A program made the translations under genes and the position numbers. Under the pieces are notes generated by a model, which worked only from the letters and a program-made list of their open reading frames with translations, was not told the origin of the DNA and made no database searches. 11,855 nt of DNA from Spirochaetota bacterium (GTDB taxonomy: Bacteria > Spirochaetota > JAGLSM01), in NCBI GenBank assembly GCA_023135745.1, contig JAGLSM010000021.1, positions 1 to 11,855 on the forward strand, written 5' to 3'. Shown one piece after another: positions 4,513 through 11,778 of the stretch (position 1 is the first letter of the stretch; the number at the start of each line of letters is the position of its first letter).

Positions 4513-6455
4513 AAAAACTGCCCAAAAAAATCGGAAAATATAATATTCAAAAAAAAATTAGTGAGGGAGGAATGAGCTCAGTTTATCTGGCTGAACATCC
4601 AGGCTTGAAGCGGTTTGTTATAATAAAAAAGCTAAAAAATCTGGAGGGCGTTCAGGCAATTGAACGTTTTGAACGGGAAGCCCGAATAATGATGGATCTT
4701 CGCAATGAAGGTATTGTTCAGGTGCATGATTATTTTAATGAAGGATCATATTGTTATACAGTTATGGAATATGTGGATGGACTGACATTAGAAGAATTAT
4801 TAGATAAAAAAAGAATAATAAATAATGATTTTGCTATGTTGATAATTAGAGAGGTCTGCAAAGCTCTTAAATATTCTCATGATAACGGCATCATACATAG
4901 AGATATTAAACCGGCAAATATAATGATTTCACGTAATGGAGAAGTAAAGCTCACAGATTTCGGCATTGCTACTTCAAATCAGGATGCTGGAGACGGATTA
5001 ACAATTGAGGGTATGACACTTGGTACTCCGGCATATATGCCGCCGGAACAATTCAGCAGAAGTAAATATGTTGACCATAGAGCTGATATTTATTCAGTTG
5101 GAGTTACTTTATATGAAATAGTGTGTGGTAAAAAACCATTTCCCGGAGGTTTTAATTCCGAGACACTGGATGCTATTCATTACGGGAGATTTATTTCTCC
5201 GCGGAAAATTAATCCAAGAATCAAACGTGTAATACTCCGTGTGATTAAAAAAACAATGCACAGAAAGTATGCCAGACGATATAAAGATATCAAAAAAATC
5301 ATAACCACATTCACCAAACATTTAAAAGCATACAAAAATATAAAAGAATCCATATATTCTTATATTTGGGAAAATAATAATGAAAAAACTTTTAAAAAAA
5401 CAGAACCCATCCGTCAGAAGAAAAAGCATACCAAACTTATTAAGTCGTCCGTTACCGCGATTACATGCGCAATATTGTTGGGTATCAGCGGATTATACTG
5501 TTACAATCATGGTTATTTTCATGAACTTTTTTTCTCTAGTTCAATTGGTGCCCTGCGTATCAAAATTAAAGTAAACAAGTTTCGAATAAATAAGGATCCA
5601 AAGGATCTTTATATAAAAACCTTTTTATATAAAAAAGAAAAAGGAATTCTTAAACGTGTTAAGGATGTTTCTTTTAATTATAAAAATAATTCATTGGACA
5701 ATGAAACCATACAGTCTAAATGGTATCATTGTTTTACATCAAAGAAAAAGTACCTCAATGCGGGGCATTATTTTTTAAATATTCATTGTGAAAATCAAAA
5801 TTTCCAAAAACATTTTTATCTGCAGCCGCGATGTATTCAAAAAATGAACAAAGCAACAATCTCAGCAGAAGAAATAAATTTTACATTAGTTTCAGGAATT
5901 AGACAGCCTCTGTACGTTTATTATACTGTCAGAGATATCCGAAACAGAAAAAATATTACTGCAAGTACTGATTTATACATTTATTACTACGGCTGGAAAA
6001 AATGGAATAAATTCATCCGTTTAAAAAATTATAAAAAAATCCTGACATCAGGAAAAAGGTGCCTGTTTAAAATCCATAAGAAAAATTACTACACAAAATT
6101 CCATCGGATTTATGTCAATCATTATCAGAATATTCTTAGTCTGAATATTCATCTTACTCCCATACCGGGGAAAATATACATTGATGCCAATAAGGAATCT
6201 TTGAGAGTCCTGATAAACAATTCAAATTACTATTTTTGGGGCGGTAAGTCGAGAAAGTATAAAAAACTTGAAAAAACAATTACAGGTCAATGGCAAAAAA
6301 TACTGCTGGATCCGGGATATTACAGGATAACAGTTAAGAAATCATCATCAATAAAAAGATCAGCAAATGTCGTAATAAAATCAGGAAGTAAAATGCGTTT
6401 AAAAATTACATATGATTCTACCAAAAAGAATATTGCTTTAAGAGTTATTAAATAA
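4509..6455 (+). CDS. Transmembrane Ser/Thr protein kinase with extracytoplasmic domain
   Basis: A 648-residue Hanks-type kinase of the PknB layout. The kinase domain (about 9-272) shows the ATP lysine K40, the helix-C glutamate E57, the catalytic HRDIKPAN (130-137), DFG (150-152), an activation loop with several Thr/Ser, GTPAYMPPE (172-180) and DHRADIYSVG. The glycine loop is shortened in pattern (ISEGGMSSVYLAE, lacking the first Gly), but the catalytic residues are all present. A basic linker leads to one membrane helix at about 311-332. The remaining ~315 residues should lie outside the cytoplasm. They are rich in Lys, Asn, Tyr and aromatic beta-strand patterns, with two PGYYRITV/AGHYFLNI-like phrases that faintly recall PEGA-type beta domains, but I cannot assign a known sensor. 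It overlaps the phosphatase gene by 4 bases and lies 19 bases before the next gene. It is the likely signal input of the module. Confidence 0.9.
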   Translation: MKKLPKKIGKYNIQKKISEGGMSSVYLAEHPGLKRFVIIKKLKNLEGVQAIERFEREARIMMDLRNEGIVQVHDYFNEGSYCYTVMEYVDGLTLEELLDKKRIINNDFAMLIIREVCKALKYSHDNGIIHRDIKPANIMISRNGEVKLTDFGIATSNQDAGDGLTIEGMTLGTPAYMPPEQFSRSKYVDHRADIYSVGVTLYEIVCGKKPFPGGFNSETLDAIHYGRFISPRKINPRIKRVILRVIKKTMHRKYARRYKDIKKIITTFTKHLKAYKNIKESIYSYIWENNNEKTFKKTEPIRQKKKHTKLIKSSVTAITCAILLGISGLYCYNHGYFHELFFSSSIGALRIKIKVNKFRINKDPKDLYIKTFLYKKEKGILKRVKDVSFNYKNNSLDNETIQSKWYHCFTSKKKYLNAGHYFLNIHCENQNFQKHFYLQPRCIQKMNKATISAEEINFTLVSGIRQPLYVYYTVRDIRNRKNITASTDLYIYYYGWKKWNKFIRLKNYKKILTSGKRCLFKIHKKNYYTKFHRIYVNHYQNILSLNIHLTPIPGKIYIDANKESLRVLINNSNYYFWGGKSRKYKKLEKTITGQWQKILLDPGYYRITVKKSSSIKRSANVVIKSGSKMRLKITYDSTKKNIALRVIK

Positions 6456-6474
6456 AAAGAAGGAGATAAATAAA

Positions 6475-7374
6475 ATGACATTAAAAAAAAGAAAAATCTT
6501 AATCTGCTTAATCGGCCTGCTTGCCGGTCTTGCAACCTGGCCAATTGCTGAAACCGCGATCACATTGCAATCACACTTCAATTCCTATTTGACCTTCAGT
6601 GTATTTCTGGGATTTATATTCGGTTTTTTTATGGGAGGTTTTTTTGGATCTTGTGAAGGAGTGACATTATCAATAAAACATCGCATTTTTACAGGTATGA
6701 TAACCGGGGCAGTAATTGGAGCAATTGGCGGAATTGCAGGATTCTTAATTGGGCAGGGAACACTTTTTGTATTAGGCGAAATTTTCGTAAAAAGCAGCAG
6801 TTTTAATACATATGGATTGCCCGCATCAAGAGCTGTAGGCTGGGCAATTCTGGGAGTATTTATTGGAATAGTTGAAGGAGTCAGGTCTAAATCGAGAAAA
6901 AAGATTAGAGCCGGATTGCTGGGCGGTCTGGTTGGTGGATTTGTTGGCGGTTTGGCACTTGAATATACCCGCATGAATATAGAGAATATAATGTTTGCCA
7001 GATTGATTGGACTTCTAATTTTCGGAGGAAGCATAGGTTTTTTCTACAGCATGATTGAACATGCTCTTAGTGCCGGCGTATTACGTGTCTTAAACGGGAA
7101 AAATAAAGGGCAGGAGTTTATACTGGTTCAGCGCAGGATCAAAATCGGTAAGTCTCAAAAAAGTGATATTTGTATAAAAAAATATGCAAATGTGATGAAT
7201 GATCATGCCTTATTGTCAATCAAGGAAACAAAAAATGATAATTATTTAATCCTCAGGAGTCTTCACCCAACTTTACCTGTAACAGTCAATGATATGCAGA
7301 AAATGAAACATAAGTTACTGGTCAATGATGTAATACAGATTGGGACAGCTAAATTAATATACATGCTGTCATAA
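6475..7374 (+). CDS. Polytopic membrane protein with degenerate C-terminal FHA-like domain
   Basis: A 299-residue protein. Residues about 8-200 form several glycine-rich hydrophobic helices (for example GFIFGFFMGGFFG, GAVIGAIGGIAGFLIG, GLLGGLVGGFVGGLAL, LIGLLIFGGSIGFF), with a basic loop RSKSRKKIR between them. The C-terminal ~95 residues (about 205-299) follow the FHA beta-sandwich pattern: VLNGKNKGQEFIL, IKIGKSQKSDICI, an NDHALLSI segment and a final VNDVIQIGTAKLIYML. The phosphothreonine-binding residues are altered: the GR arginine is K226, and the serine of SxxH is M241, while H244 is kept. It may therefore fold like an FHA domain without classic pThr binding. AGAAGGAG precedes the ATG. 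Position between the sensor kinase and the VWA protein suggests it is a membrane scaffold or target of the kinases. The reverse-strand open frame here is a shadow of the Gly-rich helices. Confidence 0.8.
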   Translation: MTLKKRKILICLIGLLAGLATWPIAETAITLQSHFNSYLTFSVFLGFIFGFFMGGFFGSCEGVTLSIKHRIFTGMITGAVIGAIGGIAGFLIGQGTLFVLGEIFVKSSSFNTYGLPASRAVGWAILGVFIGIVEGVRSKSRKKIRAGLLGGLVGGFVGGLALEYTRMNIENIMFARLIGLLIFGGSIGFFYSMIEHALSAGVLRVLNGKNKGQEFILVQRRIKIGKSQKSDICIKKYANVMNDHALLSIKETKNDNYLILRSLHPTLPVTVNDMQKMKHKLLVNDVIQIGTAKLIYMLS

Positions 7375-7395
7375 TAAATTTTATAGGAGATCATC

Positions 7396-8802
7396 ATGAA
7401 AAAATTACTAATTCTAGTTTTCTTAATAATAAATAGTGCACAAATCAATGCATATACAATTCGTATATCGCAGCTTGATCCTTCAAATCTTTTGTTAAAT
7501 CAGAAGGTAGATGCCTATATAAGTGTTACAAAAAATGGAGTCCCGGTCAGAAATCTCCATAAAAAAAACTTTACAGTATATGAATCTGCTTTTAATAACA
7601 AGTATATAAAGGTTCCGATTAGAGGATTTAAACATAGAGCTAATCATGAACAGGGCATTAATTTTTTACTGCTGGTGGATAATTCAGGCAGTATGTATAA
7701 AACACTTAATGGCAGAGTCACAAAAAATGTTTCCCAACAGAGAATTACAATAGCAAAAAAGGCAGTTCAGGCTTTTTTAAACAGCGTGAAAAATCCAAAA
7801 GATAATGTAGGTTTAGCTGTTTTCAATTCATACTACACTCAATTGACTTCACCGGATGTAGATAAACAAAAAACATTCGATGGATTAAACAGGATTATCA
7901 GACCGGATTTTAAAAGCGGGTATACAGAAATATATGCAAGTATCTGTCAGGCAGTAAAAACATTAAACGGCAGCCAGGGCCGTAAGGTAATTATAGTTCT
8001 ATCAGATGGTCGGAATAAATATTATTCACTCTACCAGAAGAAACCGCATCATAAATACGGAACAAAATTGTTCCGTCATACGGAATCCATTAAAGATTCA
8101 TTGAAGTCCGGCGCAAGTATATTTGTTATCAATTTTGGTATCGGACAAATGAAAGATACTTATCTTGGACATATTGCAAAGGCTACCGGAGGACTGGTTT
8201 TTGAAGCAAATAGCGGACAAAGCTTAAATCAAATGTACCGTAAGATTGCAAATTTAGTAATAAATGAATACAGGTTAACTTATACAGCGACCATGCATCC
8301 TGCGGATATTAAAAATGTGAAAGTGTTTCTTAACAAGAAACAAGATGCAAATATGTATTATTTTTCCAGTACCGTTTTTGGTCTGGCGCGCGGTATTTTT
8401 TTATGGCTTTTATTTCCTTTATTATTTGCTATTTTCTTGCTTTGGTTATTGACAAAGTTAAAATCAGGAAACATGTATACAGGACCCGGCCTTGAAGTTC
8501 TGGAGAGAGCAAAAACAGTTGTCTTTGATGGTATTAAAAAAGGTGTAACAATGCCATTATCATCCAATTCAAAAACCATGATCGGACTTGGTGAAGATAA
8601 AACAATTATTTCCAGTAATGCCGCTAAAATCACTGGTGATAAAGTAACCATCATGTTTGATAATAACAGACAATCTTATATCCTTAAGACACCCCGCCCA
8701 ATAAAAGTGAATAACAACCGTGTTACACGGAAAGTTCTTAATTCCGGAGATGTTATAAACATTAACAACAAAACAATAGTCTTTGACGCCGGGGTAGAGT
8801 AA
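7396..8802 (+). CDS. Membrane-anchored von Willebrand A protein with degenerate FHA-like cytoplasmic tail
   Basis: A 468-residue protein. The signal peptide is about 1-19 (cut near INA-Y). A beta-rich region (20-85, including GVPVRNLHKKNFTVYE) precedes a VWA domain (about 88-290) with a complete metal-ion-dependent adhesion site: D95, S97 and S99 in DNSGSM, T177 in SGYTEIY and D204 in LSDGR. One membrane helix lies at about 330-352. The C-terminal tail (about 380-468) has FHA-like strands: MIGLGEDKTIISSNAAKI, IKVNNNRV, LNSGDVININNKTIVF. The FHA arginine is replaced by L398 and the histidine by A409, while S406 remains. The predicted topology is VWA outside and the FHA-like domain inside, so the protein could carry a signal either way across the membrane. 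TAGGAG precedes the ATG; gaps are 21 bases upstream and 11 downstream. Confidence 0.88.
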   Translation: MKKLLILVFLIINSAQINAYTIRISQLDPSNLLLNQKVDAYISVTKNGVPVRNLHKKNFTVYESAFNNKYIKVPIRGFKHRANHEQGINFLLLVDNSGSMYKTLNGRVTKNVSQQRITIAKKAVQAFLNSVKNPKDNVGLAVFNSYYTQLTSPDVDKQKTFDGLNRIIRPDFKSGYTEIYASICQAVKTLNGSQGRKVIIVLSDGRNKYYSLYQKKPHHKYGTKLFRHTESIKDSLKSGASIFVINFGIGQMKDTYLGHIAKATGGLVFEANSGQSLNQMYRKIANLVINEYRLTYTATMHPADIKNVKVFLNKKQDANMYYFSSTVFGLARGIFLWLLFPLLFAIFLLWLLTKLKSGNMYTGPGLEVLERAKTVVFDGIKKGVTMPLSSNSKTMIGLGEDKTIISSNAAKITGDKVTIMFDNNRQSYILKTPRPIKVNNNRVTRKVLNSGDVININNKTIVFDAGVE

Positions 8803-8813
8803 AGGAGAGATGT

Positions 8814-10031
8814 ATGTCGTTAAAAAATGGAATGGTTTTAAAACAACGATATAGAATTCTGAGTACTCTGGGGAAAGGCGGACAGGGTGCTGTTTATCTA
8901 TGTGAAGATATTGATGTATATAATCAGAAAAAGGCCATCAAACAATTTCTCAATATGCAGAGTATGTCCAGAGAGGAACGGCAGACGGCGCTTGCAATGT
9001 TTAAAAAAGAAGGAGCTTTTCTGGCAATGCTGGATCATCAGGGACTGCCTAAAATCAGTGACAAATTCAGTTCTAACGGCCGTTGTTATTTGGTTATAGA
9101 CTATGTAGAAGGACAAAATCTGGAAACAATCCTGAAAGAAGATCCTTCTTTTCTTAATGAAGCAAGGATTGTTGATATAGCTTTGAAACTGTGTGATATA
9201 TTGAATTATATGCATACACGTGTCCCACCAATTGTTTTCCGTGATGTAAAACCTGAAAATATTATCCTAACAAAGGATTTTCAGGTTAAACTGATTGATT
9301 TCGGCACTGCCCGTTTTTTTGATAAAAGAAAAAAAAATGACACCATTCAGGTTGGGACAGTAGGATATGCCGCCCCGGAACAATATACAGGTACATCAGA
9401 TCCAGCATCAGACATTTATGCATTTGGCGCGCTATTACATCATCTATTGACAGGTCTTGATCCCAAGTATTTGTCACCTTTTGAAGCAGAGAGAATCCCT
9501 ATTTGTTCCATTAAAAAAGGTTTCTCTGAAAATATTGCGGCTGTGGTTCACAAAGCATTGCAGAGTTCACGAAAAAAAAGATATAATAACATTGCAGACA
9601 TGAAAATGGATCTTTTAAAAAATGAATTAATCAATATATGCCCTATATGCGGAAACGTAATGTTAGCAGAAAATAAACAGTGCGGACAATGCGGTACAAA
9701 AATACTAAGTAAAGTCTTGCAAAAAAATCATTCAAAAAAACTGCATTATCTGGAAACGTCAGATGGATTAGTTCATAAAACTGCTTATTTACACAAGGAC
9801 TTGTTAAGTATAGGGCGCGCACAATCTAATGATATTGTAATAAAAGACGGAACAGTCTCAAGTAGACATGCAGTTCTCGAAAGAAAAAATAATAAGTTTA
9901 TGATTACTGATTTAGGTTCAGCAAACGGGATTCTTATAAATGGGAAAAAAGTAATCCATAAGAAACTCAAACCCGGAACTCAGGTTAAACTAGGGAATGT
10001 AATTTTGTTTTATAGGATGAAATCCAATTAA
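8814..10031 (+). CDS. Soluble Ser/Thr kinase with zinc ribbon and intact FHA domain
   Basis: A 405-residue cytoplasmic protein with three domains. The kinase (about 13-270) has GKGGQGAVY (20-28), ATP lysine K43, helix-C E66, FRDVKPEN (142-149), DFG (162-164), APE (187-189) and DIYAFG. The usual HRD histidine is F142, a known variant in bacterial kinases that keeps the catalytic aspartate. A four-cysteine zinc ribbon follows (C276, C279, C290, C293: CPICG and CGQCG). The C-terminal FHA domain (about 315-403) has all its phosphothreonine-binding residues: R335 in IGR, S349 and H352 in VSSRH, and N371-G372 in SANG. It could thus recognise autophosphorylated kinases or the phosphorylated membrane partners. 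No membrane helix or signal peptide is present. The ATG at 8814 follows AAAGGAG; an ATG at 8810 is out of frame. It is the last gene of the cluster, and no strong terminator follows. Confidence 0.92.
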   Translation: MSLKNGMVLKQRYRILSTLGKGGQGAVYLCEDIDVYNQKKAIKQFLNMQSMSREERQTALAMFKKEGAFLAMLDHQGLPKISDKFSSNGRCYLVIDYVEGQNLETILKEDPSFLNEARIVDIALKLCDILNYMHTRVPPIVFRDVKPENIILTKDFQVKLIDFGTARFFDKRKKNDTIQVGTVGYAAPEQYTGTSDPASDIYAFGALLHHLLTGLDPKYLSPFEAERIPICSIKKGFSENIAAVVHKALQSSRKKRYNNIADMKMDLLKNELINICPICGNVMLAENKQCGQCGTKILSKVLQKNHSKKLHYLETSDGLVHKTAYLHKDLLSIGRAQSNDIVIKDGTVSSRHAVLERKNNKFMITDLGSANGILINGKKVIHKKLKPGTQVKLGNVILFYRMKSN

Positions 10032-10194
10032 TAAATTATAGATAATTGATTAAAATATCATTCATCTCGACTACTTGCGTGATTATAACATCTCAAACAA
10101 TAGCACAAAATGTTAGGAATTTAAGCCAAATAAATTTTATAATATTAATATTAAGAAACATCATTACCAATATTGATTTAACATATTAAAAAAG
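10032..10194. other. AT-rich spacer after the cluster
   Basis: I see no gene and no convincing intrinsic terminator here, only AT-rich inverted repeats such as AATTAT/ATAATT with a 2-base loop and AATATTAATATT at 10141-10152. The end of the cluster transcript is therefore not defined by sequence. Confidence 0.4.
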
Positions 10195-10473
10195 ATGAAT
10201 GAATTTACTCTAACAATTGGTGCGGAAGTTAATTCATTAGATTCTGTCCCTAATAACCTGTCAAGCATTCAAATACAACCGGCAAAATATGCTGTGTTCA
10301 GTATTAAAGGAATTGCCCCTATTATACAAAAAGCCTGGGATAATATTTGTATGGATTGGATAAGAAAATCCAAATATTCAATGAAGTCCTTGCATCCTAA
10401 TTTTGAAACATATGAAGAAAGCTGGACAAGGCTTGAGCCGGGGTACGTACATATACATATTGCTCTTGAATAA
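10195..10473 (+). pseudogene. N-terminally truncated GyrI-like / AraC effector-binding domain
   Basis: The 92 residues read like the C-terminal half of the GyrI-like small-molecule-binding domain, which is also found at the end of AraC/MerR-type regulators. Signs are FTLTIGAEVNSLDSVPNNL, PAKYAVFSIKGI, a helix with AWDNICMDWI and the closing NFETYEESW...VHIHIAL. The family domain is about 150 residues, so about 60 N-terminal residues and any DNA-binding part are missing. A TGA in frame at 10174 closes the frame upstream, and no related sequence precedes it. The ATG at 10195 has only an A-rich run instead of a clear ribosome-binding site. A working small protein is not excluded, but a leftover is more likely given the fragments after it. 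Confidence 0.6.
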
Positions 10474-10510
10474 ATGTATTCTAATACTGATAACCAACCG
10501 GATTTTTCCG

Positions 10511-10600
10511 CTAACCCTTAAGCAGGCATTACAGGAAGCCCTGAAAAATAGTCCTGACTTAAAAGCATCTCTCTGGAAAACCAGAGCCTTATTTGAAAAA
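10511..10600 (+). pseudogene. Possible N-terminal fragment of a TolC-like outer membrane efflux protein
   Basis: In the frame starting at 10511 the translation reads LTLKQALQEALKNSPDLKAS, then LWKTRALFEKE. The opening is the typical start of the mature part of TolC-family efflux proteins (LTLeqAlxxALxxNPxL). Nothing of the remaining ~400 residues follows; the frame drifts into unrelated residues and stops at 10652-10654. There is no signal peptide. The match is short and could be chance. Confidence 0.3.
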
Positions 10601-10602
10601 GA

Positions 10603-10692
10603 GAACCGTCACCTCTGGATATCGCCAAGAAACGTCTCGCAAGCGGTGAAATAAGTGATCAGGAATTTGATGAATTAAAAAGTGAATTATAA
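10603..10692 (+). pseudogene. SHOCT-domain C-terminal remnant
   Basis: In another frame, bases 10612-10692 translate to PLDIAKKRLASGEISDQEFD, then ELKSEL and a TAA stop. This is the classic SHOCT motif (PLxILKxRyArGEIxxeEFxxLKxxL), which normally ends a longer protein, often a membrane or stress-related one. A TGA in the same frame at 10594-10596 and the lack of a start codon show that the body of the gene is gone. Confidence 0.55.
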
Positions 10693-10767
10693 AATAAAAT
10701 GTGAACAAAGTATTAATAAAATGCTGTTCCAGATTAGACTTGGCCATTCCATTGGTTTAATTTAATT

Positions 10768-11724
10768 CTAAATTTCAAAATTAAAGCCGATAGAGAATTT
10801 AGATAAATTTAAAGAATTCATATAATCAAAAATCCCGTATTCATATTTAAAATCTATACTGTAAGTTTTAATTTCAAAACAAATTCCAAGCGTAATAGAA
10901 AGAACAAATTTGTTAAACATGTCAATTCCGGGATTGTCTGTATAGTTACTCAGCAGAAAGGCTGCGTCAATACCGCCCATTAAAGACATACCAAAGCTGT
11001 ATTCGTTAACTAAATAATACTTAGCAATCACAGGTATTCTCAATGCCACAGGAATCCATGTATTTGAAGAATCATCTACTACTTTAAGATCCAGCATTGG
11101 TCTGATGCTAAGCGCGAAATCATTCTCCAATGGAAAGTCGATTGAAAAACCGAAGGAAACACCAAATTCAGCCTCCAAAGCGTTTGTTCCCGCGGAACTC
11201 ATATTAAGTGAAGAAAATTCAAATCGCCCTGAGAAGCGGGTCTGATCCTTAATCTTTAAAATGGCCGCATCAGAAAAAACGCTCCTTGAGCCAAGGTATT
11301 TAGTCTTCCAGTATTTTTCATTAAATTTTCCGTAACCAACCTTGGCGCCTGCCTTTGGAGCATGAATAAATTGATTATTACCGGCATAAATACCAACATG
11401 AGATGCGCCCGGTTTATAAGTCTGAAAAAAAACAAGATCACCGGGTTTCGGCTCCTTGGACTTTGGCAGCTTTTCATACTGCTTAAAAGAATTTCGGGGG
11501 ATTGTCATTCCAATTTTTTTGTAAATAAAGTATACAAATCCGGAACAATCGAAACCTTTTGGAGTAATACCTCCCATTACATATGGAGTCCCAAAGTATT
11601 TCTTCGCTTCTTCAATTACGGATTTTCTTTTAGAAGGGGAGAATGTTTTAGAAAAAATACCAGTCGTTATGAGAAGTAAAAAACACAGAATTAAAATCGT
11701 AATAATTAAATTTTTACTTCTCAT
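10768..11724 (-). CDS. NlpC/P60 cell-wall hydrolase fused to a C-terminal beta-barrel
   Basis: A 318-residue exported protein. An N-terminal hydrophobic segment (7-24) acts as signal peptide or anchor. The NlpC/P60 domain (about 34-140) has C60 in GFDCSGFVYF, H109 in SHVGIYAG and H121 in FIHAP, the catalytic triad of peptidases that cut peptidoglycan stem peptides. Residues about 150-318 are alternating hydrophobic/polar strands with aromatic ends (FGVSFGFSIDFPL, FALSIRPMLDL, IPVIAKYYLVNEYSFGMSLMGGID, FVLSITLGICFEI, YSIDFKYEYGIF), ending in FSIGFNFEI, a terminal Phe-x-Ile like an outer membrane beta-barrel. The frame is open to an ATG at 11778, but I chose 11724 because GAGGA sits 9 bases before it and a good promoter (11750-11778) lies inside the longer version. 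The likely job is outer-membrane-tethered wall hydrolysis; the tethering role is inferred. Confidence 0.82.
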   Translation of the reverse strand: MRSKNLIITILILCFLLLITTGIFSKTFSPSKRKSVIEEAKKYFGTPYVMGGITPKGFDCSGFVYFIYKKIGMTIPRNSFKQYEKLPKSKEPKPGDLVFFQTYKPGASHVGIYAGNNQFIHAPKAGAKVGYGKFNEKYWKTKYLGSRSVFSDAAILKIKDQTRFSGRFEFSSLNMSSAGTNALEAEFGVSFGFSIDFPLENDFALSIRPMLDLKVVDDSSNTWIPVALRIPVIAKYYLVNEYSFGMSLMGGIDAAFLLSNYTDNPGIDMFNKFVLSITLGICFEIKTYSIDFKYEYGIFDYMNSLNLSKFSIGFNFEI

Positions 11725-11749
11725 AAATTCATCCTCAGCATTTTTTATG

Positions 11750-11778
11750 ACTATACACGAACAATTACATTTTGTCAT
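11750..11778 (-). promoter_or_regulatory. Sigma70-type promoter for the NlpC/P60 gene
   Basis: On the minus strand, ATGACA is followed by a 17-base spacer and TATAGT, each box matching at five of six positions. Transcription would begin near 11743, giving a leader of about 20 bases that includes the GAGGA ribosome-binding site. Its position supports the shorter start at 11724. Confidence 0.5.

Noticed and set aside
6170..6440. PEGA domain at the C-terminus of the transmembrane kinase
   Set aside because: Only DPGYYRITV and the spacing of strands resemble PEGA; the PEGA signature itself is missing, so it is mentioned only as a faint likeness.
6585..7034. 149-codon open frame on the minus strand
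   Set aside because: It is the Pro/Ile/Asn-rich shadow of the Gly-rich membrane helices on the plus strand and has no start signals.
8358..9215. Minus-strand open frames of 98 and 105 codons
   Set aside because: They lie wholly within well-supported genes with clear domain motifs on the plus strand and have no family signal.
11725..11778. Longer N-terminus of the NlpC/P60 protein (18 extra residues from ATG at 11778)
   Set aside because: The added residues contain two Cys and acidic residues ahead of the signal peptide, there is no ribosome-binding site at 11778, and a good promoter lies inside this stretch. The start at 11724 has GAGGA.
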